Shown: positions 25,240-34,636, counted from the stretch's first letter. The stretch is DNA of 64,000 bases from Borrelia miyamotoi (GCF_019668505.1 NZ_AP024371.1:558001-622000), one strand, 5' to 3'. Notes: a model not told the origin generated them from the letters alone. A program made the numbers and translations.

Positions 25240-26391
25240 GTGAAAATATTGATAATTGATATTCAAGGTCTTATAAGGCAAGTTTTTGTTAAAGTTTTTT
25301 CTAAGGATGCGGGTGTTGAGATATTAAATCCGGGTTCTAATTCTTTAAATCTTATTAATGTTTTTTTACAAAAATTTCCTAATTTGGTTATTGTTGATGA
25401 AAATACAGCTAAGTCGCATTTTGGAACTGCTCTTAATAATGTTCTTAATAATATTTTACTTCCTGTTGTTTTTATAGTGCAAAATGAAGTTTCTCCAAAT
25501 TTTGGATTTCTTGAGTCTAAGCAAGATAGAATTAAATTAATAATAAATAAACTTAACTTTAAGCTTACAATTAATTTATTTCGGAGTGATTACTTGGCTT
25601 TAATAAAATCTGAGGTCCTAAAACTAGCTAATAATAAATTTATTGCTTCGTCTGCAGCTAAAATAATTAAAGCTCCTAATTTTTTTGATACGTCTGAGGG
25701 AAAGAAATCCGATATGGATAGTTCTGGTATAACAAAAAGCTATAAAGTTTCAGATGTTATTAATGTTGCTCCTAAGAATGATCCAGATGTTGTTTTGAGA
25801 TATCAAGGTGTTATTAATAAAAATAAAACCGGAAAAGTTATTTTTGTTGGTTCTTCAACGGGTGGTACTGAGGCTTTAAGAGTTTTTTTAAAGATTTTTA
25901 AGAGAGACTCTCCTCCAATTGTTATTGTTCAACATATGCCAGGGGGATTTACAACATCTTTTGCAAAAAGTTTGAATAATGAACTTGAAGTTGATGTGAA
26001 AGAGGCTGAAGATGGAGATATTTTAAGACCCGGTCTTGTAATAATTGCAAATGGTCATTATCATTTAATTGTGAAGTATGTTAATGGTAATTATTTTGTT
26101 AATTTATTAGATGGTCCTTTGGTTAGTAGACATAAGCCTTCTGTTAATGTGTTATTCCGTTCTGCTGCTATGTATGCTGGAGAGAATGCTATTGGAGTTA
26201 TGCTTACGGGGATGGGAGATGATGGTGCTTTTTGTATGCTTGAGATGAAGAAAAGTGGTGCATATAACATTGCTCAAGATCAGGAAACATCTGTGGTGTT
26301 TGGTATGCCTATGGAGGCAATAAAAATAGGGGCTGTAGATAAAGTTCTTCCTTTGAATAAGATATCTGAATATATTTTGAGGAGATCTTAA
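25240..26391 (+). CDS. cheB: Chemotaxis methylesterase CheB with a degenerate receiver domain
   Basis: CheB removes methyl groups from receptors. The catalytic C-terminal half (from about 200) has the Ser in 'VGSSTGGTEALR', the His in 'IVQHMPGGFT' and the Asp in 'TGMGDDGAF'. The N-terminal receiver is weak: 'ILIIDIQG' has one acidic residue instead of two, while D53 in 'LVIVDENT' could still be the phospho-acceptor. The start is GTG at 25240, since the overlapping ATG is followed at once by a stop. The stop overlaps the next start by one base. Confidence 0.9.
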   Translation: MKILIIDIQGLIRQVFVKVFSKDAGVEILNPGSNSLNLINVFLQKFPNLVIVDENTAKSHFGTALNNVLNNILLPVVFIVQNEVSPNFGFLESKQDRIKLIINKLNFKLTINLFRSDYLALIKSEVLKLANNKFIASSAAKIIKAPNFFDTSEGKKSDMDSSGITKSYKVSDVINVAPKNDPDVVLRYQGVINKNKTGKVIFVGSSTGGTEALRVFLKIFKRDSPPIVIVQHMPGGFTTSFAKSLNNELEVDVKEAEDGDILRPGLVIIANGHYHLIVKYVNGNYFVNLLDGPLVSRHKPSVNVLFRSAAMYAGENAIGVMLTGMGDDGAFCMLEMKKSGAYNIAQDQETSVVFGMPMEAIKIGAVDKVLPLNKISEYILRRS

Positions 26392-28163
26392 TGGAAGATA
26401 ATAATAAACTTTTAGATATTAATCCGCATATTAATAAATTATTTTCTGAGCTTGAAATTTTTGATAATCGTTCAAAACAAATTTATGCCAGTTTAAGTAA
26501 ATCAATTCCTAAATTAATAGAGAAGCTTTCTAAAGATGTTAAAGATTTATCTTTTAATATTGGTTTTATTTCTAATCTTGATATTGATAATGATTACTCT
26601 TTAAATAATTTTATCTCTAAAGTACTAAGGGTATTGGATGATTTTGTATCTTATTTTAATTCGTCAGCTAAATTGCTTGAAACTCAGTTCAGCATAATAA
26701 GGGATAAAGTCAAGGATATAGAGATTCTTGAAGATGTCATTGAAAAGATGAAAAAAAGTTCTATTGATATGGAAATAATGTCCATTAATACTTTAACTGT
26801 TGCTATGAGAGCTGGGAGAGCGGGAGGGGCTTTTTCTTATATTACAAATGAGATTAAAACTTTGACCCAATCTATGATTAAGCAAGCAGATCAGCTGACT
26901 AGTAGGGGTAGAGATATTAAAGTTGGACTTGATCGTGCTAAAGAGCAGATACTTGAAAATAATACTGCTGAGAATAAAATTCTTGAAGAGTTTAAGGATA
27001 GTTTGGTTAAAAATATAGATGAATTTTCAGGAGAGATAGGAGAAGTTATTGCCTTTTATGATAATATACTAGGCATACTTAATGATTTGAGATCTAAGTT
27101 TGTAAATGCCGTATCTTATTTACAGTTTCAAGACAGACTTACTCAGTCTTTGCATCATTTAAATATTATGTATTCAAGCGTTGATATTTTAAGGTTTAGA
27201 GATATAAATGAAATTCAAAAGTTAAAAGTTTTGTCTGTTTTTACAGATTCATCCAAGATGATAATTAAGGATGTTATTGCTAAATTGGATGAAAATTTTA
27301 TGGCTTTTGAAGGATTTCTTGATGCATCCATTTCTTCTATTAGTGTTATTAATGATTTAAAATCAGATAATTCTTTATATGTTGATATTTCAAGATCAGT
27401 AGAATCTTTTTCGATTATTTTATCAAGTTTACTTAAAAGAATTGATGACGTTGAGAAAAATAATGCTGATTTTTTAAATCTTTATTATGAGCAGATTAAG
27501 ATTGTTAAGTCTTTGGAATTTATGTTTTCAAATATTTCAGCTATTTCTTCTAGGTTCCAAAACATTAATATAGCTTCCAAAATAGAGGTTGTAAAAAGAG
27601 TTGAACTTGAGGATATGGAGAGTAATATTTCTGAGATGTCAAAAGTTATTAGTAATATTGAGCTCAATATTACTAAAGGACGAGAATTCTTAACTCAAAT
27701 AATATTTTTCTTTGAAAAAGTTGTAAAGGATTGTGATAATAGATTTTATCTTGAAAAAAATTATTTTAACAGGTTTAAAAAATTATTTATTGAGTTAAAG
27801 AATGATATTTTTGAGATAAAAAAGATTGCTGTTGATCAAGTATTATCTTATGAGATATTTCCAGTTCAGTTCTTGGAAATATTCGAAGAAATAAAATTAG
27901 ATATTCAGAATATTGAGAATTTAAAAATGGATCTTTTGAATCTTGAAAAGACTTTAGTTAAAATGGACGATGATATTAATGGTATTCTTGATTCAGAATT
28001 GTTGAAAAATGGTTTTGATTGTGTTGAAATTGAGGACAAGGAGTTTATTCGCAGAATTGCTAATAGATTTACTTTATTTGTTCATAAAAAATATTTATTG
28101 TCTCTTATTGAAGATGAAAGAGATGTGCTCTCATTTGATGAGGGTAGTGTAATTTTATTTTGA
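26391..28163 (+). CDS. Soluble receptor-like coiled-coil protein of the chemotaxis operon
   Basis: A 590-residue helical protein without membrane segments. Residues 124-165 resemble the signalling tip of chemoreceptors: 'SIDMEIMSINTLTVAMRAGR' and 'AGGAFSYITNEIKTLTQS', compared with the usual 'TNLLALNAAIEAARAGExGxGFAVVAxEIR'. A second conserved spot, 'YLQFQDRLTQSLHHL' near 245, is like helical segments of cytosolic methyl-accepting or CheZ-type proteins. The tip is clearly diverged. It probably binds CheA/CheW in the cytoplasm; the function is inferred from position between cheB and cheY. By synteny it is the BB0569-type protein. Confidence 0.65.
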   Translation: MEDNNKLLDINPHINKLFSELEIFDNRSKQIYASLSKSIPKLIEKLSKDVKDLSFNIGFISNLDIDNDYSLNNFISKVLRVLDDFVSYFNSSAKLLETQFSIIRDKVKDIEILEDVIEKMKKSSIDMEIMSINTLTVAMRAGRAGGAFSYITNEIKTLTQSMIKQADQLTSRGRDIKVGLDRAKEQILENNTAENKILEEFKDSLVKNIDEFSGEIGEVIAFYDNILGILNDLRSKFVNAVSYLQFQDRLTQSLHHLNIMYSSVDILRFRDINEIQKLKVLSVFTDSSKMIIKDVIAKLDENFMAFEGFLDASISSISVINDLKSDNSLYVDISRSVESFSIILSSLLKRIDDVEKNNADFLNLYYEQIKIVKSLEFMFSNISAISSRFQNINIASKIEVVKRVELEDMESNISEMSKVISNIELNITKGREFLTQIIFFFEKVVKDCDNRFYLEKNYFNRFKKLFIELKNDIFEIKKIAVDQVLSYEIFPVQFLEIFEEIKLDIQNIENLKMDLLNLEKTLVKMDDDINGILDSELLKNGFDCVEIEDKEFIRRIANRFTLFVHKKYLLSLIEDERDVLSFDEGSVILF

Positions 28164-28199
28164 CTTTTGTATACTTTTATATGGTTTTAGGAGGATTGA

Positions 28200-28574
28200 A
28201 TGCAGAAAAAAATTTTAGTTATAGATGACAATAGAGCTATTAGACAAAGTGTTGCTTACATTTTAGAGCAGAATGGTTTTAGAGTTTCTGAGGCCCAGGA
28301 TGGGTTAGAGGGTGTGTCAAAATTTAAGGAAGCTGTTGGACAGAGTGATAAAGATTTTGATCTTGTTATTACGGATATTAATATGCCTAATTTAGATGGA
28401 ATAGGGCTTATTAAGCAGATAAGAGAATTTGGAAGTTTTGTTCCAATACTTGTTTTGACTACTGAGTCTGAGCAGTCAAAGGTTGATGAGGGACGTAAAG
28501 CTGGTGCAACTGGTTGGCTTGTTAAACCTTTCAATCCTGACACTCTTATGCAAACAATATCAAAAATATTTTAG
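28200..28574 (+). CDS. cheY2: CheY-type response regulator (second of two)
   Basis: A 124-residue receiver with D9-D10 in 'VIDDN', phospho-acceptor D59 in 'VITDINMPNLDG', the switch Thr at 87-88 in 'VLTTES' and K109 in 'VKPFNPD'. A strong AGGAGG precedes the ATG. It closes the chemotaxis operon. An insertion of about five residues before the phospho-site ('VGQSDKDFD') separates it from the first CheY, so the two likely have different partners. Confidence 0.9.
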   Translation: MQKKILVIDDNRAIRQSVAYILEQNGFRVSEAQDGLEGVSKFKEAVGQSDKDFDLVITDINMPNLDGIGLIKQIREFGSFVPILVLTTESEQSKVDEGRKAGATGWLVKPFNPDTLMQTISKIF

Positions 28575-28609
28575 TCTTTGTTTCCAAACTATGGTTAAGG
28601 TTTAGTATT

Positions 28610-29956
28610 ATGAGTTTTAAATTAAAGGAACAATTTTATTTTCATTTAGGAGAATTAGTCAAATTTAATAGTGTTGCTGCTTCTTATTCAAAAAATAAGC
28701 CTTTTGGGGAACAGATTGATTTGTGTTTGGATAAAGTTTTAGAAATAGCTCAAGATATTGGTTTTGAAGTTTTTAAGGTCAGGGATGGATATTATGGTTT
28801 TGCTGATATAGGGAAAGGCGACGAACTTATAGGTGTTTTAACTCACATTGATGATATTGTTGATGCTGGAAATGTTTTTAATTGGCATGCAGATCCTTTT
28901 AAGCTTAGTTTTAAAGATGGCAAGGTATTATGCTAGGGATGTTTTGATGATAAGGGACCTTTGATGGCTGTTCTTTATGCTTTTAAATTGTTAGTATCAG
29001 AGGGTACTTTTTTGAAGAAAAGATTTAGGGTGATTTTTGGAACAGATGAAGAAACCGCATGGCGTTGTATTGAGCAGTATAAGATTAGGGAAGAGATTCC
29101 TGACTTTTCTTTTACGCCTGATGGTAATTTTCCTGTTGTTAATGCTGAGAAGGGGTTATTACAGTTTGATGTTATTAGTGATGAGAAATTTTTTATGAAT
29201 TTTGGTCTTGGATTTGGATATAATGTGATTCCTGATGAGTGTTCTTTTGAGCTTGGTGATTTTAATAAATGTGATTTTAGAATTTTACTTGATAGTTTTG
29301 AGGGTAAGGTTAAATATAAGTTTTTTGAGAACAATGTTATAATTCAAGGAATTTCTGCCCATGCTTCATTACCTGAGATTGGTGTTAATGTTGCTCCTTA
29401 TGCCCTAACTATTATTAATTATTTAGATGTAAAAGCCAATTTTATTAACTTTTTTAAAGACAAAATAGGTTTTACTATTAATGGTGAAAAACTGTTTGGT
29501 GAAGTCTTAGAAGACTCAAAATCTGGCAAGCTTACTCTTTGCTTGACAAAAATTAGTTTGTCTAAGACATCTAATCAGATTTTATCTTTTGATATGAGAT
29601 ATCCTGTAAGTTATAAGAGAGAAGGATTAGTGGATTTAATAAAGAAAGCTTTAAATTCATATTCTTTAGATTATCATGAAGTATCTTGTCTTGATTCTCT
29701 TTATGTTGATTCTGGTTTAAGTTTTGTTGAGTCTTTGATTGAGGTTTATAAGAAATTTACCGGCGAGATAGGTGCTATACCTATTTCTATTGGTGGTGCA
29801 ACTTATGCAAGGGCTTTAAAGAATTGTGTTGCTTTTGGTCCATTATTTAAAGGAGCAGATAATACAGCTCATAAAATTAATGAATATATTAAGGAAAATG
29901 ATCTTATGAATCTTATTTTGATTTATAAATATGCTATTGAGAGCTTGAATATTTAA
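28610..29956 (+). pseudogene. pepV: M20-family dipeptidase (PepV-like) interrupted by one in-frame stop
   Basis: The two halves (28610-28936 and 28937-29956) are in the same frame, separated only by a TAG at 28934-28936. Together they make a full-length M20 dipeptidase of about 448 codons. Metal and active-site regions are present on both sides: 'LTHIDDIVDAG' before, then 'CFDDKGPLMAV', 'FGTDEETAW', 'FTPDGNFPVVNAEKG' and a final 'NTAHKINEYI'. In relatives the stop position is an Arg in the motif G-R-G-T-x-D-D-K-G-P. PepV-type enzymes cleave dipeptides with D- or L-residues in the cytoplasm. Re-initiation at ATG 28961 would lack the N-terminal metal ligand. No such gene exists at this place in my memory of the Lyme-group map. 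Confidence 0.8.
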
Positions 29957-30086
29957 ATTTTTATAGGTATTAATAATTTTTTATTTGTTTTGTCAAGTTT
30001 ATTAATATTTGTAGCAAGTTATATTTGTATTTTTTTCTATAGCATGGCTTGGTATAAGCTTAATTTCTTATTTAAGTAAATGTAAA

Positions 30087-30170
30087 TACCGGTAGTCGGA
30101 GTCGAACCGACACGAAGTTGCCCTCATCAGATTTTGAGTCTGACGCGTCTACCAATTCCGCCATACCGGT
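30087..30170 (-). tRNA. tRNA-Leu (anticodon CAA)
   Basis: Read on the minus strand, 84 bases fold as a class II tRNA. The 7-bp acceptor is ACCGGTA/TACCGGT with discriminator A. The D-arm includes GGAATTGGTAGACGC, and the anticodon stem TCAGA/TCTGA has loop CTCAAAA (anticodon CAA, reads UUG). It has a long variable arm and T-arm GTCGG-TTCGACT-CCGAC. The CCA end is not encoded. It lies 7 bases behind the pyrH stop on the same strand. Confidence 0.96.
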
Positions 30171-30177
30171 AATAGTC

Positions 30178-30867
30178 TTATTTTACTACAATAGTGCCTA
30201 AAAAATCATCATTTTTATCAAAAACTTTTTTTAAGTTTTGAAGGTCAATTCCATTTAGTACATAAGCCTTAAGACTAAGCTTTGATGCTAGTTTAGTTGC
30301 TATTGGGTCGAATGGCAGATTTGCACCAGGTTCCCAGTTTTTTCCAACAATGTCTTGTAATTCCTTCCAAGTAATGTTTTTTAATCCTTTTGCATCATCA
30401 AATTTGTTTGGATCTTTATCATAAATTTGGCTTACATTTGTTAAATTAATTATTTCATCTGACTTAAATTTTTCGGCAAGCTTTACAGTAATATAATCTG
30501 TTGAGAATCCTGCTTTCCATCCTGATACAACTAATATTTGTCCTTTAAAATGGAAATCTTGAGTGGGATCGCTAACAATATTGTCAATGCATAATGGTTG
30601 CATTGCTTTCTTAATAAGTGTGGCATTTAATTTGGTTGCCATTATCCCAATCTTATCAAGTTCATGATTTTTAAACTTAGGATTGATTTGTTTATAAGCA
30701 TCTTGATATTCTCTTGCTATTTTTCCACCTCCTGTTATTAAGATGATTTTTCTTCTATTACTTTCTTTTACCCATTTGAAAATAAGATTTCTAAGATTTT
30801 TAATATATTCTATGTTGATTTTATCAGGATTGATTATTCCACCCCCAAGGCTAATTATTTTAATCAT
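30178..30867 (-). CDS. pyrH: UMP kinase
   Basis: PyrH phosphorylates UMP to UDP with ATP in pyrimidine nucleotide synthesis. The 229-residue amino-acid-kinase-fold protein has the N-terminal 'ISLGGGIINPDKIN', 'LITGGGKIAREYQDA', 'VSGWKAGFSTDYITVKLAEK' and 'NVSQIYDKDPNKFDDAK'. It resembles the shorter archaeal-type UMP kinases more than the E. coli type. AGGAG precedes the ATG. The tRNA-Leu gene follows closely and is probably in the same transcript. Confidence 0.88.
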   Translation of the reverse strand: MIKIISLGGGIINPDKINIEYIKNLRNLIFKWVKESNRRKIILITGGGKIAREYQDAYKQINPKFKNHELDKIGIMATKLNATLIKKAMQPLCIDNIVSDPTQDFHFKGQILVVSGWKAGFSTDYITVKLAEKFKSDEIINLTNVSQIYDKDPNKFDDAKGLKNITWKELQDIVGKNWEPGANLPFDPIATKLASKLSLKAYVLNGIDLQNLKKVFDKNDDFLGTIVVK

Positions 30868-31149
30868 TTAAACTCCTTATTTTGGGTTGCTTTATCTATT
30901 CTTTGATTTGTATTATATAGTATATTTAAACTTATGTAAGTTTCTTAACTATATTATTTGGAGTTTACTTATATTTTGTTTAGAGAGTTTCAAATTTTGT
31001 CAATAATTACTTTTTAAGGGTTTGGTGTATGAGTGCGTGTGAGATTTATGTTAATTTTTTATTTATAGAGTTTTTTTAAAGAATCAGTTTTTTGTCCTTG
31101 TATTTATTATAGACTCTTTTTACAATAAGTATGAAGAGAGTTTTAATTA
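30868..31149. other. AT-rich gap upstream of pyrH and before the decayed ABC gene
   Basis: These 282 bases have no open frame of useful length. The pyrH promoter must lie at the left end, reading leftward. The right end may hold the remains of the 5' region of the decayed ABC ATPase gene. Confidence 0.4.
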
Positions 31150-31810
31150 AAAATAGACTTTATAGATGTTTCATTTTAGTATGGTAAGAGTAAGGTTTAT
31201 TCGGGATTAAACTTAACTTTTTCACAGTCACAGACTTGCTTGATTATTGTAAAAAGAGTGGAATGGAAAAAACTACTTTGCTTAACTTTTATTAGTGGTG
31301 AGATTTTAAATTCGTTAAAAGGGGGGGGGGAGGTGAGTTTTATTTGATTCTTCAAAAGTTTTTCTAAATATAGCCTTTGAATTTGATGAATTTATTTTTT
31401 GTGTTTTAAGAATTTAAGCTGCCCAATATTTCTTTAAATGATTGTTATGAGTCTTTGTATAGATTTTGTCCAAGTTTTAGAGAAAAAGATTTATGGAATA
31501 TACTTATTGAAATTTGAGGTAGATGTTAATCTCAAATTTATGTCTTTTTCATACGGTCAGAAGGAAAAGAGTGTTATTACTTTTTCTATTGCTACAGATG
31601 TTCATATATTGATCTTTGATGAATTAACAAATGGTTGTGGTATTGCTTCAAGGAGTGTTTTTAGGGGGCATTTCAAGTGAGATGGAAGACAAAATAGTTA
31701 GTGTTAGAGATTTTGTAGATCATTTGAATATTATTGGGAATAATAATACTCTTTTCTCAAATTCAGTTTCTTATATTAAGAATAACTGTGAAGTTAAGGA
31801 TTGTATATAA
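31150..31810 (+). pseudogene. Decayed ABC-transporter ATPase gene
   Basis: Pieces of one ABC ATPase are readable in order but in changing frames with several stops. These are 'KIDFIDVSF' then 'YGKSKVYSGLNLTFSQSQ' (31150-31240), a damaged Walker A around 'GMEKTTLLNF' (31260-31289), and 'ISGEILNSLKG' running into the poly-G tract. Next come 'SSKVFLNIAFEFDEFIF' and 'NDCYESLYRF', the signature-like 'SFSYGQKEK' and the Walker B 'HILIFDELTNG' (31600-31635). Multiple frameshifts and a changed Walker A make function impossible. The 80-codon open frame at 31438-31680 is only a fragment of this. By synteny it corresponds to the ABC ATPase gene BB0573 of Lyme-group genomes (from memory). Confidence 0.8.
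31321..31330 (+). repeat. Poly-G tract of 10 within the ABC ATPase remnant
   Basis: Ten consecutive G follow AAAA where the intact gene should encode a short glycine-containing loop. In so AT-rich a chromosome a run this long stands out, and it is a likely slippage site. Confidence 0.9.
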
Positions 31811-31833
31811 ATTAGGTTGGAAAGAGGTTGATT

Positions 31834-32508
31834 ATGAACAAGAAAAAAGTGGATTTAAGTAGATTTATTTTGAGATTGGAGCTTGTGATAATGATTTTAA
31901 ACTTGATTTTTGCTTTTTATATATTATTAGCACTAAGGTAAAGGATTTAGCAGATGTTTAGTTTAAAAAGATTTTTTAATCTGTTTATTTGTGATTTTGT
32001 TTACGATAAAAAATTATATTTTTATTTTGTTATTTCAATTTTTTAGCTCTTACTTTTTTCCACATTTTTTTAGGAATTTTTTAGGGGGGGGGTACTGATT
32101 CACTGCTTTTCTATTTCTACAAGGTGATTTCTTATTGTATTTTGGAGATTTGTTTTATCTTATTTATGTATGCAGAATGTTTGATCATTATAAATTAATT
32201 CATGATTTGCATGAAGAGATGTATTTTGTTTATTTCTATCTGTTTCAACCTTAGATAGATATTTGTTTGGTTTATTTAAGTTTTTTGTTGATAAATATTT
32301 ATTTGAGATTAAAAACTAATTTTAGTGATTTCAATAAAGGGTATTATTGATTTAATTTATTTTCATTCTTTTTGCAGGTTTTATAGATAGTTGTGCATAT
32401 TTTGTTCTTAAAAGTTTAGGTAACTTAAATATTCAGGCTTGTTTGAGTATTTTATTGGAATTAATATTTTTTTTGCAATACTATTCTTTTTATTATTGGG
32501 ATTTTTAG
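31834..32508 (+). pseudogene. Decayed membrane component of the ABC transporter
   Basis: The stretch begins with a short open frame (31834-31941) encoding 'MNKKKVDLSRF' and a hydrophobic helix 'LVIMILNLIFAFYILLAL'. Another fragment (31954-32046) starts 'MFSLKRFFNLFICDFVYDKK'. Further pieces in other frames follow, such as 'VCRMFDHYKLIHDLHEEMYF' and 'GFIDSCAYFVLKSLGNLN' (32378-32508). The fragments are hydrophobic and in the order expected of a polytopic membrane protein, with stops and frame changes between them. A poly-G tract lies at 32084-32092. Assigned as permease from position next to the ATPase remnant. Confidence 0.6.
32084..32092 (+). repeat. Poly-G tract of 9 within the permease remnant
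   Basis: Nine consecutive G in a decayed AT-rich stretch, 754 bases after the first poly-G run. It lies close to the point where the reading frame of the remnant breaks. Confidence 0.9.
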
Positions 32509-32751
32509 TTGTTGTATATTTATCATTATTAGAGTTATGGTGACTACTGCTTATTTATGAATAAAGTGATTATTGATTTTCATAGTTAGCATTTTTTATT
32601 AAAATGATATTTTAAAGGTAATTTTTTTATATAAATTATGTTTATGGATAAAATTGTAAGTTTTTTTGTAATTGTTATGGTGCTAAAGATTTTGATTTAA
32701 GGTATTTTAGACATTGGCATTGGTTGTTTGAATTTATTTTGGAGGGTGTTA

Positions 32752-34362
32752 ATGATAGATAATCTAAAGATTTTGGTAGTAACAGGTGGAGTGATTTCTG
32801 GGATAGGTAAAGGAGTTACATCAGCAAGTATCGCAAGGTTATTTAAGGATAATTTGAAGATAACACCAATTAAGTGTGATGGTTATTTGAATACTGATCC
32901 TGGTACTATTAATCCTGTGGAGCATGGAGAGGTTTTTGTTCTCAATGATGGTGGGGAAGTTGACATGGATTTTGGTCATTATGAGCGATTTTTGAATCTG
33001 AATTCTAAATCTAATTGGAACATTACGATGGGCAAAATATATAAAAATATTCTTGAAAATGAGAGACAAGGGAAATATTTAGGACGGACTGTACAGCTTA
33101 TTCCTCATGTTACTAATGAGATCAAAGAAACGATTTTTAGGATTGCTGAAGATGAGGGCAGTGAACTTTTAGTAATTGAGATTGGTGGTACTGTAGGGGA
33201 TATGGAAAACATTTTGTTTATTGAGACAATGAGACAGATAAGATATGACATTGGGAGTGATAATATTGCTTTTGTTCACTTGACTTATATTCCAAATCCT
33301 GTTGGGATAAATGAACAAAAGTCTAAACCTACGCAACAGAGTGTAAAGACTTTAAATAAAGCTGGAATTTTTCCAGATTTAATTATTGCTAGAAATTCTC
33401 AACTTTTAACAAACCAGATAAGACAAAAAATAGCAATGTTTTGTAATGTTGATGCTTCATCTATTATTGATAATGTTGATGTTTCTACTATTTATGAAAT
33501 CCCTCTATCTTTTTATAAACAAGGATTACATGAAATTTTGGGATCAAGATTAAAAATAAATGTTAAGCCCAAAGTGGATAGTCTTGATCGATTAGTTAAT
33601 ATAATAAAGAAAAATCTTGTATTTCCTAAGAAGGTAGTCAATATTGCTATTTGTGGTAAATATACTGAGCTTGGTGATTCTTATGCATCAATATTTGAGT
33701 CTTTAACGCATGTGTCTGCTAATTTAGATATGTTGGTTAAGACAACTGTAATTGATAGTACCAATTTTAATGAGGAGATGTTGAAGAATATAGATGGTAT
33801 AGTAGTGCCTGGTGGTTTTGGTGGTAGAGGATATGAAGGTAAAATTCGTGCAATTAAATATGCTCGTGAAAATAATATTCCTTTTCTTGGTATTTGTCTT
33901 GGTATGCAACTTGCAGTAATTGAATTCGCTCGTAATGTTTGTGGAATACTTGATGCTGATACTGAAGAAAATTTTTCTGATGATGGTGCTACATGCAGAT
34001 CTATTAGTCCTGTTGTTCATTTATTGCCTGGTCAAAAGGAACTGAAAGATAAGGGTGCTACAATGCGACTTGGAGGACATCCTGTTTTTTTAAAGAAAGG
34101 TACGATTGCTTTTAAACTTTATGGAAGTGAAATGATCTTTGAAAGATTTAGACATAGGTATGAGGTTAACAATGACTATCTTGATGTATTTAATAATCAT
34201 GGACTTGTTGTATCTGGATTTTCTCAAGATTCCCGGATAGTAAAAATGATAGAAATACCGAATAATAAGTTTTTTGTAGCTTGTCAATTTCATCCTGAGC
34301 TGATTACAAGATTGGAGAGTCCAGCTAAACTTTTTGTAGGGTTAATAAAAGCATGTCTTTAA
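32752..34362 (+). CDS. pyrG: CTP synthase
   Basis: PyrG converts UTP to CTP using glutamine or ammonia and ATP. I start at ATG 32752 (536 residues), 5 bases after GGAGGG; an earlier in-frame TTG has no support. The synthase domain has '[20 protein letters not shown]' and '[14 protein letters not shown]'. The C-terminal glutamine amidotransferase has the nucleophile C382 in 'LGICLGMQ' and the His/Glu pair in '[10 protein letters not shown]'. The gene follows directly after the decayed transporter region. Confidence 0.96.
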   Translation: MIDNLKILVVTGGVISGIGKGVTSASIARLFKDNLKITPIKCDGYLNTDPGTINPVEHGEVFVLNDGGEVDMDFGHYERFLNLNSKSNWNITMGKIYKNILENERQGKYLGRTVQLIPHVTNEIKETIFRIAEDEGSELLVIEIGGTVGDMENILFIETMRQIRYDIGSDNIAFVHLTYIPNPVGINEQKSKPTQQSVKTLNKAGIFPDLIIARNSQLLTNQIRQKIAMFCNVDASSIIDNVDVSTIYEIPLSFYKQGLHEILGSRLKINVKPKVDSLDRLVNIIKKNLVFPKKVVNIAICGKYTELGDSYASIFESLTHVSANLDMLVKTTVIDSTNFNEEMLKNIDGIVVPGGFGGRGYEGKIRAIKYARENNIPFLGICLGMQLAVIEFARNVCGILDADTEENFSDDGATCRSISPVVHLLPGQKELKDKGATMRLGGHPVFLKKGTIAFKLYGSEMIFERFRHRYEVNNDYLDVFNNHGLVVSGFSQDSRIVKMIEIPNNKFFVACQFHPELITRLESPAKLFVGLIKACL

Positions 34363-34636
34363 TTATTAAGTTTGTTATTATTTTATATTAATAATTATCT
34401 GAAGTTTGACTATTTGTTAGGTATATTGATTAATGATTTTTATAATTGAGTATTTTGGATTTAGTTTCTAGAAATATTAAGTTAAATATTTTAGTAGCAA
34501 TTTAAATTGATTCCATGAAGTATGGGTTTGGATTGTTTTATAGGTGATTTGCAATAATCATGCTTGTTATTTAATATTTTGTTTTAGTTTAAGGTATGCC
34601 CTATTAAAAATCAGATTTTATTTTGATAAAATAAGT
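34363..34636. other. Gap between pyrG and dnaE
   Basis: The 274 bases contain no gene that I can support. The open frame upstream of the dnaE start (31 codons from 34544) encodes residues unlike any DnaE N-terminus. A short AT-only inverted repeat (TTATTTT-GAT-AAAATAA) lies just before the dnaE ATG. As I recall Lyme-group order, three genes including a chemoreceptor occupy this place there. Confidence 0.4.

Noticed and set aside
28934-28936. Read-through or non-standard amino acid at the TAG in the dipeptidase gene
   Set aside because: No selenocysteine (TGA) context applies, pyrrolysine is unknown in spirochaetes, and the aligned residue is an ordinary Arg. A nonsense mutation is simpler.
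31438-31680. Intact 80-residue gene with an ATPase-like Walker B
   Set aside because: It is one fragment of an ABC ATPase whose other motifs lie in other frames with stops between them.
34544-34636. N-terminal extension of DnaE by 31 residues
   Set aside because: The PHP domain begins directly after 34637, and the extension has no similarity or ribosome-binding site.
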